Source: Deltaproteobacteria bacterium (GTDB lineage Bacteria > Bdellovibrionota > FAC87 > UBA2466). Taken from it: DNA of 64,000 nucleotides. Shown here in pieces: positions 8,399 through 18,033 of the stretch. The position numbers were made by a program, and so were the translations under genes. Where the stretch lies: positions 1-64,000 of the forward strand of contig OMIX01000071.1 of assembly GCA_900299195.1 (NCBI GenBank), given 5' to 3'. The notes beneath the pieces were generated by a model. The model saw only the letters and a program-made list of their open reading frames with translations, was not told the origin of the DNA and made no database searches. Numbering within the stretch: the stretch's first letter is position 1; each line of letters begins with the position of its first letter.

Positions 8399-9736
8399 CT
8401 ACTCATGCCACATCCGCATTCCTTTTAGGTGAAGAAACACTTTTCCACTCACTGGCTCGCCTCGATAAGTGGATTCAAAGGATGCGGGCAAGAAATTCTT
8501 TGTGATGGAAGCCCCTATCCCAAGAGTCGCACCCATAATCTGGGTAAGAGAGTGAGTGTAACCTAAAGTAACTGCGGCAACCCACATTCCCTCATTGGGA
8601 TTTGAAGTTGTTGCCACTTGAAGCTGAGCTGGGGTTCTTTGCAAAACCTCTATTCTCCCCCAAAAATTAGGCGCCCCCGACGTCAACCAGAACTCCTCTA
8701 AAAACGAGTTAAGAAACTGAGTGTTGTCATAATTTGTAATCCCGCCATAAATAAAAGTGTGATGAAAGTCCCATTCGTCGGACAAAGAAAAATGATGATA
8801 AAAAGAGCCAGAAAGCCTCCATCGGTGGTCCAATTCAGGCTCATCATGCTCCGGATGATGCAAGTAAGCCACGGACACCATCCCAAGAAAATCAGGATTC
8901 CATTCCTTCACCACTCTGAAACTAGCTGAGTTCGGAGTTCCCAAAGGGAGATCGACTTCCGAAGGTTTGGGTTCTTCACCATTAAACACGGACAACTCGA
9001 CTCGATGAGTACCCCACTTCAAAGAACTTCCCAAGACGGTACTAGAAATATGCCCTACATCTTGGCCAATATGATGGCCCAAAGGAGCATCCGAGTTGAT
9101 CATCCCCGTCGGCCGATGCATAAAAGCTACTGGACCATCCGTAACTTCCCCCCTCGGGGCAAAAAACAGTTTGAGTGCGTTAGAGCCTTCGGAAAGGCGA
9201 ATGGTATCGCTAAAAGTTAGCCCCATAATCGGAGAGCTATGAGGATGTTGTGCATCAATGAAAGGAACTCCCGCCTGATTATGTTCACCCACCTGCAGAA
9301 GAAGAGGATAGCCATCGGCTGGAACGGTCCAAAGCTCTGAAGTCATCATGAGGTCCAAATTCAGATAATGACGATTCCCTAATGAGGTTCCCACATCTAA
9401 CATCACCATATTGGTGGAATATAAAGCATCCCTTCCTCTGGGTTTCTCCCCGGCAGTGTAGCCTCCAAAAATATTTCCACTGACCATCACCATGGACATG
9501 GGCATTTTTTCCATCGTCAACGGCATACACATCCACATACCTAAATCAAAGAACTGCATGGAAGAGCAGTCGCCTGGACTTTGGGGGTATTTCGGAGTCG
9601 GCATCAAATGATGAGCTTCATGAGAATGTTCCTCAGCGGTGTGATGTTTTTTAAGGAGTGGACCCGACTCTTCCGCAAAAACGGATATTGAAACAAGGAG
9701 ACAACAAATTCTTATTAACTTACCCAAGATGACCAA
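8399..9736 (-). CDS. secreted His/Met-rich outer-membrane-like protein (possibly metal related)
   Basis: 445 aa, signal peptide, HHTAEEHSHEAHHLMPTPK and MEKMPMSMVMVSG segments, aromatic/beta-strand-like pattern. Confidence 0.65.
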   Translation of the reverse strand: MVILGKLIRICCLLVSISVFAEESGPLLKKHHTAEEHSHEAHHLMPTPKYPQSPGDCSSMQFFDLGMWMCMPLTMEKMPMSMVMVSGNIFGGYTAGEKPRGRDALYSTNMVMLDVGTSLGNRHYLNLDLMMTSELWTVPADGYPLLLQVGEHNQAGVPFIDAQHPHSSPIMGLTFSDTIRLSEGSNALKLFFAPRGEVTDGPVAFMHRPTGMINSDAPLGHHIGQDVGHISSTVLGSSLKWGTHRVELSVFNGEEPKPSEVDLPLGTPNSASFRVVKEWNPDFLGMVSVAYLHHPEHDEPELDHRWRLSGSFYHHFSLSDEWDFHHTFIYGGITNYDNTQFLNSFLEEFWLTSGAPNFWGRIEVLQRTPAQLQVATTSNPNEGMWVAAVTLGYTHSLTQIMGATLGIGASITKNFLPASFESTYRGEPVSGKVFLHLKGMRMWHE

Positions 9737-10009
9737 CCTTCTTCACGCTATTCTTAAGGGATAAGTTTCATATAACTGTCGTGTCAACTTAAGAATGTGG
9801 CTAGATGAGGTGGAGAGAGATATTCCCAAAATTGTCACCACTGTTGTTAACTTTAACGGCAAGCTGGAACTTAGTCACTTTCCTACGAGTTTGAGTATTC
9901 TTTTGGTTTCAGGGATTTAGCTTTTAGCAGGGTGCTGGCTTTGAGCTTGCAATCTTCCCGCGCGGAGAGAAAGGTCCGGATCTGTTCTGAATGGACCTAG
10001 AGAGAGACT

Positions 10010-11023
10010 ATGCAAAAATTGATAAAATCCTCACACTTTTCTGTTTTTTTAACTTTATTAGGGCTTGTTTTATTGGGCTTATCTGCCTGTTCTGATAAAA
10101 CCCAGCTCCTTCAACAAAATTCCTCTGTTAGCTTTAATCAGGATTTTAACCCTCCTTTGCTCGATATTCTTTGGGTGTTAGATGACCGCTCCCAATTTTA
10201 CTCTGCCCCAGGAAGAGCTAATATTATTGAAGAGGCCAAAAAGTTTTTTACTCGCCTAGATGGGTCTACCACCAGTTATCAAATGGGATTTATTACTGCT
10301 GATATGCTCAATGCCCAGGGAAGATTACAACCTGTGGCCAATCCGGTGATTTTAAGAAAAAGTGTGGGAACGCTCGAACAAAGGGTTAATCTGTTTTCAT
10401 CTTTACTCACTCAAGTGGCCTTCAATGGAAAAACAGGAGGCCTAAATAAAGCTTTTGAAGCGACTCAAATCGCCTTAAACAGTAGTTTTCGTCCCAGGGC
10501 TAATGTTCCTCTAGTGTTAGTGTTTATGTCCGACTCTGACGATCATTCTCAAGTTCCAGCGGGCGAGACAGCCGTTTCTTATTACTCAAGATTGTTTCTT
10601 GCTAAAAAAGACAACAATCGAGAACTTTTAAAAGTCTACTCTATTAATTATGAGCGTTTAGCAGCTGGGCAAACGATCAATACTAGCAATCGTTGCGTGA
10701 CCATGTATAACGCTGAGATTGATTTGCCTGGATTTCAAGATCGATTTTTTCAGTTGGCTCAGAACGTAGGAGGAGATATCGGTGGAATTTGCAGTGCTTT
10801 CTCTTCGAAAATCAGTTTACAGGGGCTCAAACTGAGGACTCTTCCTAAACGGTTTAAGTTAGAAACTATAGTTCAGGAGAGCACTCTTAGAGTTTATGTA
10901 TCTATCAATGGAGAAGAAGTGACGGGACTTTCGTGGACTTTTGATAGTGCTACCAATGAAATCGTTTTCTCTGAAGCTCCCCCTGAAGGGGCTCGAATTG
11001 ACGTCACCTATCTTGCTCGATAA
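10010..11023 (+). CDS. VWA-like lipoprotein
   Basis: lipobox LLGLSACS; LDILWVLDDRSQF...LVFMSDSDDHS. Confidence 0.65.
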   Translation: MQKLIKSSHFSVFLTLLGLVLLGLSACSDKTQLLQQNSSVSFNQDFNPPLLDILWVLDDRSQFYSAPGRANIIEEAKKFFTRLDGSTTSYQMGFITADMLNAQGRLQPVANPVILRKSVGTLEQRVNLFSSLLTQVAFNGKTGGLNKAFEATQIALNSSFRPRANVPLVLVFMSDSDDHSQVPAGETAVSYYSRLFLAKKDNNRELLKVYSINYERLAAGQTINTSNRCVTMYNAEIDLPGFQDRFFQLAQNVGGDIGGICSAFSSKISLQGLKLRTLPKRFKLETIVQESTLRVYVSINGEEVTGLSWTFDSATNEIVFSEAPPEGARIDVTYLAR

Positions 11024-11037
11024 CCGAGGGTGATTTT

Positions 11038-11658
11038 TTAAGCGTTAGCGTTCTGCTGACTTCGCAGAGTTTTTAAAGCTTGGGCCCATTGACACAAATT
11101 GGTGAGCAGTTCGTATTCTATTTTATCCGCCAAACCTTGGTAGTCTTGTTGTTGTTGTAAATGAAACACTGACTTCAAGATTGAGTTTAGATCACTTTCA
11201 GTTTGGGCAAGAGTGATACCGTGACTCTCTATTTTACTAAAATCAAGGCTCAGAGCCACTTTGGTGATGGTCATAGCTTCGACAAAACGCTCCAGACCTT
11301 CAATACATTGAACGAAAAGTCGATTACCATTCATTTTATCAGACTCTCTAAAGAGCTCTGCCGATTTTAGGATGCTTTTTTGAACCCTTTCAATGCTCGA
11401 CAAGGCAATATCGTAGCCAGTAGCGGCCCATATGGTTTTGTCAGCGGTTTTTATCTCAATCTCGTGGGAAGAATGGATACTTGCTTGAAGAGCTGGGTCT
11501 TCATTCGTTCTGGGGAAACGGTTTCCATCCACATTCAATTGGGTCACAATCCGGTTCGGAGGCAGCTGAGTGACTACCTGATTAATAGCATCAATGATCT
11601 TAAAACACTCTTCTCCAGCTACGTCGCAGATGTTGTCGTCGATTTTTAATTTAATCAT
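11038..11658 (-). CDS. hypothetical protein, terminal gene of the flagellar operon
   Basis: 206-aa ORF co-directional and overlapping with the TPR gene. Confidence 0.7.
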   Translation of the reverse strand: MIKLKIDDNICDVAGEECFKIIDAINQVVTQLPPNRIVTQLNVDGNRFPRTNEDPALQASIHSSHEIEIKTADKTIWAATGYDIALSSIERVQKSILKSAELFRESDKMNGNRLFVQCIEGLERFVEAMTITKVALSLDFSKIESHGITLAQTESDLNSILKSVFHLQQQQDYQGLADKIEYELLTNLCQWAQALKTLRSQQNANA

Positions 11659-12814
11659 AAAGTGCCCCCTGCCGATGTTTATGCAAACTAATTTCTTCTT
11701 TGAGTTGTCTAGCTTTAAGATGCTCAGGTGATTTCATCAGGATTATATTGAGTTCATTTTCACAACCCACCCAATCGTTCTGTTTGAGTAAAGTGGCTGC
11801 TAATAGAAATCGATTTTCGATATGAGTAGGTTCTTTAATGAGGGCTTGAACCAATCGTATTTTTAGAGACTTCCAATCCAGCTCAGTATCAGCAAGACAA
11901 TACAATTGACTTAAAGCTACGGAATTTTGGCAATCTACATCTAAAGCCTTCTGAAAGTAAAGTTCTGCAATATCAATCTCCCCGCTCATTTGGGCAACAA
12001 GGGCAATCCCACAAAAGGCTTTGGAGGCGCTAGGGTTAAAGTCGATCGCTTGTTGAAAGTACTTAGTCGCTTTTTCAAATCGTTTTCTTTGAATTTCCAA
12101 GGTTCCTAAGTTGATTAAAATCGTATCGGAGCGAGGATTTTGGGATAGCGCTTGATGATATGAATCGGAAGCTTCGTTGTAGCGTTCCATCCGAGTTAGA
12201 CAATTTCCGAACTCTTTATAGAAAGTAAATCTCAAATCATTCGGTAAGCGGGTTGCGTCTTTTATTTTGATAAAACTTTCGTAAGCTGCGGGATCGTTGT
12301 TTTCTCGAACCAAACATAGTCCCATTAGGGCATGGCCTTCGAGATTTTGGTGCAATTCTACTAGGGCATTAAAACACTTCTTGGCTGCGTTTAATTCTCC
12401 CAAATTGAATAGACAGATTCCTAGTCCCTTTAACCCATGAGTATTTTTAATGTCTCGTTTAAGTAAATAGGAATAAAGATTTCGGGCTAGTAGGTAGTCC
12501 TCATTTTTTAGAAGAAGCTCGGCTTTTTGAATCACCGCAGTAAGTTCAGCATCCTTTTCGGAGCAGGGGGTAGGAGAAGAAGGCCGTTGTCCCAGCGGCT
12601 TTTTAACCGTCACAATAAAACTTCGGGTTTCCTTATCGAGTTCGGTACTATCAAATTTTTTGATAGCTTCGTCTAGGTTCGAAACTAACTCGGTCGCATT
12701 CGAGGGCAAAAGCTCCCGGACCTGAATGCTTTCTGCATCGGATAGGACATTAAAAAAGGGGGACTGTTTTGTTTCTAACGAGATGTCGGCCATGGCAATC
12801 AAGAAGGAGAGCAA
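11651..12814 (-). CDS. TPR repeat protein
   Basis: multiple TPR-like units (e.g. NLGTLEIQRKRFEKATKYFQQAIDFNPSASKAF). Confidence 0.8.
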   Translation of the reverse strand: MLSFLIAMADISLETKQSPFFNVLSDAESIQVRELLPSNATELVSNLDEAIKKFDSTELDKETRSFIVTVKKPLGQRPSSPTPCSEKDAELTAVIQKAELLLKNEDYLLARNLYSYLLKRDIKNTHGLKGLGICLFNLGELNAAKKCFNALVELHQNLEGHALMGLCLVRENNDPAAYESFIKIKDATRLPNDLRFTFYKEFGNCLTRMERYNEASDSYHQALSQNPRSDTILINLGTLEIQRKRFEKATKYFQQAIDFNPSASKAFCGIALVAQMSGEIDIAELYFQKALDVDCQNSVALSQLYCLADTELDWKSLKIRLVQALIKEPTHIENRFLLAATLLKQNDWVGCENELNIILMKSPEHLKARQLKEEISLHKHRQGALYD

Positions 12815-12946
12815 GGGCTATGCCATGACGAAAAATCAAAGAAGTGAATAGGTAACGGTACTTGGAGCATTCTCATTCTTAAAAGGTCGTCAAACCTCGA
12901 ACAAAGCGACAAACTTTTGACTGGAGCTTATTTACAAACCATCTTG

Positions 12947-13375
12947 CTATGCGTCTTTGGTCCGGCGACGTTTATTGTTTGAAGAACGTTCAAAACTATC
13001 GATGTGGTGGTGAGTTTTGAGAGTGGTTTTTAGTTTTTTAATCGTCTGGGTCTTCATCATATCAATTTTTGAAATGAGCATCAGATCGACGTTAATAATC
13101 TGGTCTCCGAGCACCTTTTTTCGATCAAACAACTTCTTTAAGGTTTCTCGGTAGCTATTCATTTCCTCTTCAGTAGTTGAAGAGTCCTTGAACGCTCTAG
13201 CAATCTTTTGATCTAAAGAGCGAATGATATTCAAAAGTCGCTCTCTATTTTCAACAAAAAAGCTTAAATTGTCCCATTGGTCCGAATTGGTTTCTTCTAA
13301 AAATTTAGTACTGATAGTAAAAAACTTTTCATAGTACTTATTTTTCATTTCTAGATAGTGAATAACTTCTTCCAT
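12947..13375 (-). CDS. FliT-like flagellar chaperone (tentative)
   Basis: 142-aa helical protein directly downstream of FliS. Confidence 0.45.
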   Translation of the reverse strand: MEEVIHYLEMKNKYYEKFFTISTKFLEETNSDQWDNLSFFVENRERLLNIIRSLDQKIARAFKDSSTTEEEMNSYRETLKKLFDRKKVLGDQIINVDLMLISKIDMMKTQTIKKLKTTLKTHHHIDSFERSSNNKRRRTKDA

Positions 13376-13387
13376 AGTTCCCCCCGA

Positions 13388-13813
13388 TTAACGGTTTTCC
13401 GCTGTTTTGGTTTCATTTCTGAGTGAGGACACAGCTTGTTGCCACGCCTCGTGTAAAGTAGCTAGAATCCCTAAAGCTTCATTTAATTTTTGAGTGTCAT
13501 TATCTTGATTTCCAATCATCAGTCGATCGGTAATAAACAGATAAAGGGTATCCAAGGAGGTTGCGAGTTCTCCCCCCTCTTTGTGATTGAGTGTGGCTCT
13601 AAGCTCATTGACAATGTCTTGTACTCGACCAATCAATCTCCCTTTTTCAGGAAGATCTTTTTTCTCTGTAGCCTGAATGGCTTGTTTCAAAAATCGAATA
13701 GCACCTTCATAGAGCAAAATAAGAATAGCCTCTTTATTTGCTGTTAAAATTTCGGTGTTTCGGTAGCTCTGTAATGTTTTTTGATAGGCATTTTTCTTGT
13801 TGGAATCTTTCAT
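13388..13813 (-). CDS. fliS: flagellar export chaperone FliS
   Basis: AYQKTLQSYRNTEI...ILLLYEGAIRFLKQA. Confidence 0.9.
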   Translation of the reverse strand: MKDSNKKNAYQKTLQSYRNTEILTANKEAILILLYEGAIRFLKQAIQATEKKDLPEKGRLIGRVQDIVNELRATLNHKEGGELATSLDTLYLFITDRLMIGNQDNDTQKLNEALGILATLHEAWQQAVSSLRNETKTAENR

Positions 13814-13829
13814 CTTCTATCTCCTTTTT

Positions 13830-15215
13830 CTAACCGGTAGCGCCTTTCATAGAATTTATGGATCCTTGAAAATAACTGGCTTGGCCTTGCATAGCAGAAA
13901 GAGCGTTTTGAGCCGCAGCTAATTGATTTTTGAGGGCCTCAGCCTTTCTCTCAACTTGTTTTTCTTTGGTTTCGATGTTCCGGTCGATCGTTTTCATTTG
14001 GGAGTTGTAGTTTTGCAACTGATTGGTAATGACACCACCCCCGGTGCTTGAAATGGAATTGACAGCGTTAATGACTGAAGCCATGACTCCCTTGGTTTCA
14101 CCGTTTCCGGATAAAAGAGTGACGACATCATCAAAATTAGATTCCAAAGCGGCTTGAAATTTCTTTTCATCAAAAGATAAAGTTCCTTGCTTGGTAAATT
14201 GCACACCCAGATCTCCAAGCGAACGATACTTTCTTGAGGCGTCGCCTATAAAGTTTTGTTGTAGCGCTGACCTCAATCGGTCTTCCGCTAATCTAATTCC
14301 GTAGTCTCCGCCTAGGGTTTTCGAGGTGTCGGTTTTCTCATCCATTTTATTTTGTCCTTGGATGAATGAAAAAATCGAGTTGAGTTTATCCACGACATCC
14401 TTCATCTTTGTTGTCGTTTTTGGGATGTCCTGTTCGATAGTGACAGTAATGGGTCGGCCGGGTTCTGTAGTGCCTTTTAGGTTGAGTGTAGCCCCAGGGA
14501 TCATATCCTTGAGTTCATTGGTAGGGCTATGAATCTCATAACCTTGATATTTCACAATGGCATTCGAGGCATCGTTTTTGGATTCGATAAAAAGGTCAGC
14601 TTCGCCCCCAGAGAAATAAAATTCGGGGAATTCTATGTTGTTTTGAGAACCTACATTTTCAGATCTTAAGAGCAACTTAAAAGCCGGTTCCTCTTGTGAA
14701 TCATCGTTCACCACACTCGCTTTTAAGCCTAGAGAAGACGAATTGATGACTTTAGCAATCCCCTCGAGGGTGGAGTTGTCATGATCAATAAAGATTTCCT
14801 GAGAATCTCCATTTTTGTTCGTGAAGGTGATATAGCCGGTTCCTAGACTGGTTTCATTTTTATCGGGTATGGCATTGGATAATGCCGAAGCTGATCCCGC
14901 TAATTGCAAGACTTCTAAATTGTATTTTCCTTTTTCTGCAAGGCTTTTGTCGGCACTTCCTGAAATGACTTTATCATCATCACTATTTAGGGAAAGTTCT
15001 CGAATAGCGAAAGGTGTTCCAAAGGCGGGTAGATTTTCCTTCAAACTTTCAACTTTAGAATTAAGGTCAGTAAGAAGGTTAACTTTAGATTCAATAACCG
15101 ACTTTTTGTTTTCTAGTTGCTGAATAGGTTTTCGCTCAGCTTGAACGGCAGAGCTGAAGGCCTTTTGGAATTCTGGGCTCAAATTTGAAACTGAATCCAT
15201 TGAGATGCCAGGCAC
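13830..15215 (-). CDS. fliD: flagellar filament capping protein FliD
   Basis: 461 aa; FliD N- and C-terminal patterns (VSNLSPEFQ..., LNLKGTTEPGRPITVTIEQD, QLQNYNSQMKTIDRNIE). Confidence 0.9.
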   Translation of the reverse strand: MPGISMDSVSNLSPEFQKAFSSAVQAERKPIQQLENKKSVIESKVNLLTDLNSKVESLKENLPAFGTPFAIRELSLNSDDDKVISGSADKSLAEKGKYNLEVLQLAGSASALSNAIPDKNETSLGTGYITFTNKNGDSQEIFIDHDNSTLEGIAKVINSSSLGLKASVVNDDSQEEPAFKLLLRSENVGSQNNIEFPEFYFSGGEADLFIESKNDASNAIVKYQGYEIHSPTNELKDMIPGATLNLKGTTEPGRPITVTIEQDIPKTTTKMKDVVDKLNSIFSFIQGQNKMDEKTDTSKTLGGDYGIRLAEDRLRSALQQNFIGDASRKYRSLGDLGVQFTKQGTLSFDEKKFQAALESNFDDVVTLLSGNGETKGVMASVINAVNSISSTGGGVITNQLQNYNSQMKTIDRNIETKEKQVERKAEALKNQLAAAQNALSAMQGQASYFQGSINSMKGATG

Positions 15216-15357
15216 ACCAAACTCCTTTATTCAGGGGTTCTTAAAAATGAGTCGGAAATGATGATGAAGATTGAGATCGTGAACTTTAGAATCTTACTCT
15301 TTCAGTATAAATTTAGGGCATATTTAAAGCAATCAAGAAAGCCGCTTTAGAACTGTC

Positions 15358-15726
15358 TTAGTAAGCTTTATTGAGCTTTGGGATGTCAGAACTTTGGCTG
15401 TTGGGTTGAGAGGATTTTTTGATCTTGAAACAGTTCTTGGGCGATCTCTGATACTTGGGGCGATGCGAGAGAAGTTGGACCACAGTTTGACTGTCAATGA
15501 TTTGACCCGTGAGTTCAATGGCCTCTTTATCTTGAGTATTTGTTTCTTCAGAGTCCGTTGTATTTTTAGTGGGGGGCTCAGTAGCTTTCTGCTTGAAGCG
15601 AGAGTCTTCCTTCAAGGGAAGTTTTTCCTGCCGTTGTCGTGGGTTATCGGAAGCTTCATTCGAAGCTCCAATCGAATAACTCACTGCAGGTTGTAAGGGA
15701 TTAACCGCCATGAAAAGACTCCTCAT
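15358..15726 (-). CDS. flaG: FlaG-like protein
   Basis: short ORF between flagellin and fliD; the C-terminal frame contains conserved-like positions. Confidence 0.5.
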   Translation of the reverse strand: MRSLFMAVNPLQPAVSYSIGASNEASDNPRQRQEKLPLKEDSRFKQKATEPPTKNTTDSEETNTQDKEAIELTGQIIDSQTVVQLLSHRPKYQRSPKNCFKIKKSSQPNSQSSDIPKLNKAY

Positions 15727-15733
15727 AGGATTT

Positions 15734-15770
15734 ATCGGCTTACTCCGGTGAAAGAGTAAGCCGATTTTTC
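15734..15770. terminator. 12-bp stem hairpin between flagellin and flaG
   Basis: atcggcttactc cggtgaaa gagtaagccgat ttttt. Confidence 0.6.
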
Positions 15771-15799
15771 CCCATTTGTGTCTTACCAGTAATTAACGG

Positions 15800-16633
15800 T
15801 TAATCTCCTAGTAACTTCAAAGCTAAAGCTGGAGTCATGTTTGTTTGTGAAAGTATTGCAACTCCCGCTTTTTGTAATACTTGAGCTTTGACAGCATCTG
15901 CTGTTTCCTTTGCCAAATCAGCATCGACAATGCGTGATCGGGCAGATGTCATATTTTCCTCGTAGACTGATAAGCTACTTGAAATTGAGTTTAATCGAGT
16001 TTGCAAAGCTCCAAGTTGGGCGCGGGGCTCAGCAATTTTCTTGATCGATTCATCGATGTTTGTCAAAGCAGATCTCGCAGAGTCTATATCACTCAAGTCG
16101 ATTCCAGAAAGTCCCAACGATGAGAGACTTAAATTAAGTTTTGAGGCATCGTACTCGAGTCGATTGTTTTCATTGTTGTCTGGGCCAATTTGAAAGACAA
16201 AGTTGCGCCCTTTTCCATTGAGCAATGAAGTATCAAAGAACTTGGTAGCTTCTGAGAGACGGTCAATTTCTTGTTTGATCTGTTCAACTTCAAATTGAAT
16301 CATCTCTCTTTCTTGGTCTCCTACGTTATCGCTGGCAGCCTGCATCGACAGTTCTCGAAGTCGAACTACCATGTTATTGACGTCGTTCATTCCACCCTCA
16401 GCGACCTGCATCAGAGAGAGTGCATCTTGAGCGTTTCGTCGAGCTTGTTGAATGCTTCGAACTTGCCCCTCGATGTGGGTCGAGATGGAAAGTCCGGCAG
16501 CATCATCCCCCGATTTGTTAATCCTTTTTCCGGTCGCAATACGTTCAGCGGCTTGAGCGTACTTGTCGGACGACTCCTCCAAGTGCCGCTTCGTATTTAG
16601 CGAAGCTAAATTGTTTAATATCGTTAATGCCAT
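15800..16633 (-). CDS. fliC: flagellin
   Basis: 277 aa; D0/D1 motifs (RIATGKRINKSGDDAAGLSIS; ILSQTNMTPALALKLLG). Confidence 0.95.
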   Translation of the reverse strand: MALTILNNLASLNTKRHLEESSDKYAQAAERIATGKRINKSGDDAAGLSISTHIEGQVRSIQQARRNAQDALSLMQVAEGGMNDVNNMVVRLRELSMQAASDNVGDQEREMIQFEVEQIKQEIDRLSEATKFFDTSLLNGKGRNFVFQIGPDNNENNRLEYDASKLNLSLSSLGLSGIDLSDIDSARSALTNIDESIKKIAEPRAQLGALQTRLNSISSSLSVYEENMTSARSRIVDADLAKETADAVKAQVLQKAGVAILSQTNMTPALALKLLGD

Positions 16634-16777
16634 GGTAAGCTCCTTTAGCTCTTTCCCTTTGGGTCAGAACTTGATAAATGGGTTAAATAGTGCAATGCGT
16701 TACATCGCACAGTGTCTTTATCGGCGTCGCGTCAACAAGCTTTAGGAAAAAATTACGCGAAGCATAAGAGAGGGGTT

Positions 16778-17680
16778 ATGGAAAGGCTCCACCGTCCAGT
16801 ATTATTAAGAGAAGTTATTGAATATATTAGATTAAATGGCGATGGTGTTTACGCTGATTTAACTTTTGGGGAGGCAGGACATTCTGATGCTTTTTTGGAG
16901 CGGGGCATTAAGTTTTTAGTGGGAAACGACCGGGATAAAAGCACCCTGGATAGATATCGTTCCCAAGGAAAGTTTAAAGACGATGCCCGATTGAGGCTGG
17001 TGGAGGGGCCTTTTACCGAGTTTGTGGCTAAAACCCAGGATTTGATGTTTGACGGTATTTTAGTGGACCTTGGGGTGAGCACTCGCCAGCTTTTAGAGGC
17101 TGAACGAGGCTTTTCACTGATGAAGCCCGGACCTTTGGATATGAGAATGAATCCTGGGGTGGGAGAACCGCTCTCAGCTTGGTTGCAGCACTTGACCGAA
17201 GAAGAATTGGCTGACCAGCTTTATTACAATGCAGAGTTAAGAGACTCTCGAAGGCTAGCTAAAAAAATAATGCGGGCCTATCGTGAAGGGAAACTGACTC
17301 ACACTGTGGAATTGGCTCAATTGGCCGGCCCTAAGATTCCTGGCAAATCTCATCCCGCGACGGCCCTCTTCACCGCGCTTAGAATGATGGTGAATCAAGA
17401 GCGAGAGGAGATGGAAACTGCCATCCCGCAGCTCATCGATCGCTTGAAACCCGGGGGTAGGCTTTTGGTGATTACTTTCCACTCGACAGAGGATCGCATC
17501 ATCAAAAAAATGTTTCTTAAAGCAGCGGGTCGGTGTGTGTGCTCTGAGCCGATATGTCGATGCCCCAAATCAAGCTCGGTAAGATTAATCACAAAAAAGC
17601 CTGTTGAAGCGTCTCATCAGGAATTAGAAGAAAACCCTAGGGCGCGGAGTGCTAAACTTAGGTGCGTTGAAAAAATCTGA
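16778..17680 (+). CDS. rsmH: 16S rRNA (cytosine-N4) methyltransferase RsmH
   Basis: MERLHRPVLLREV..., FDGILVDLGVSTRQL, HSTEDRIIK. Confidence 0.93.
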   Translation: MERLHRPVLLREVIEYIRLNGDGVYADLTFGEAGHSDAFLERGIKFLVGNDRDKSTLDRYRSQGKFKDDARLRLVEGPFTEFVAKTQDLMFDGILVDLGVSTRQLLEAERGFSLMKPGPLDMRMNPGVGEPLSAWLQHLTEEELADQLYYNAELRDSRRLAKKIMRAYREGKLTHTVELAQLAGPKIPGKSHPATALFTALRMMVNQEREEMETAIPQLIDRLKPGGRLLVITFHSTEDRIIKKMFLKAAGRCVCSEPICRCPKSSSVRLITKKPVEASHQELEENPRARSAKLRCVEKI

Positions 17681-17733
17681 ATAAAAACGTAGAATAAAGA
17701 TATCTTTAAATCACTCTCCAAAAAATAAAACTC

Positions 17734-18033
17734 ATGAAACAACAGATTACTCCCAACAGGGAGCTCGTTTTGCTTGTAGCTACTGTTTTTGTTTTGGCTG
17801 CCGTCTTGGTTTGGATTCGGGCCTTGACGGTCAAGGCCACTTACCAGTTTGTTGCTCAAGAACGGCATTACCGTCAGGTTGAGCAAGAGACTCAGGCTCT
17901 GCGAGTTAAATGGTTAAAGATGACAAGTCCCAAAAAGTTGGAGTCGCTTGCGGCTCAATTGGGATTAGAACCTCCACGGTTAAGTCAGAATCTCAAGATC
18001 CAATCCCCCCCAAGTGAAGGAAAAAAATTCTAA
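17734..18033 (+). CDS. ftsL: cell division protein FtsL-like
   Basis: 99-aa single-TM protein between rsmH and ftsI. Confidence 0.7.
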   Translation: MKQQITPNRELVLLVATVFVLAAVLVWIRALTVKATYQFVAQERHYRQVEQETQALRVKWLKMTSPKKLESLAAQLGLEPPRLSQNLKIQSPPSEGKKF

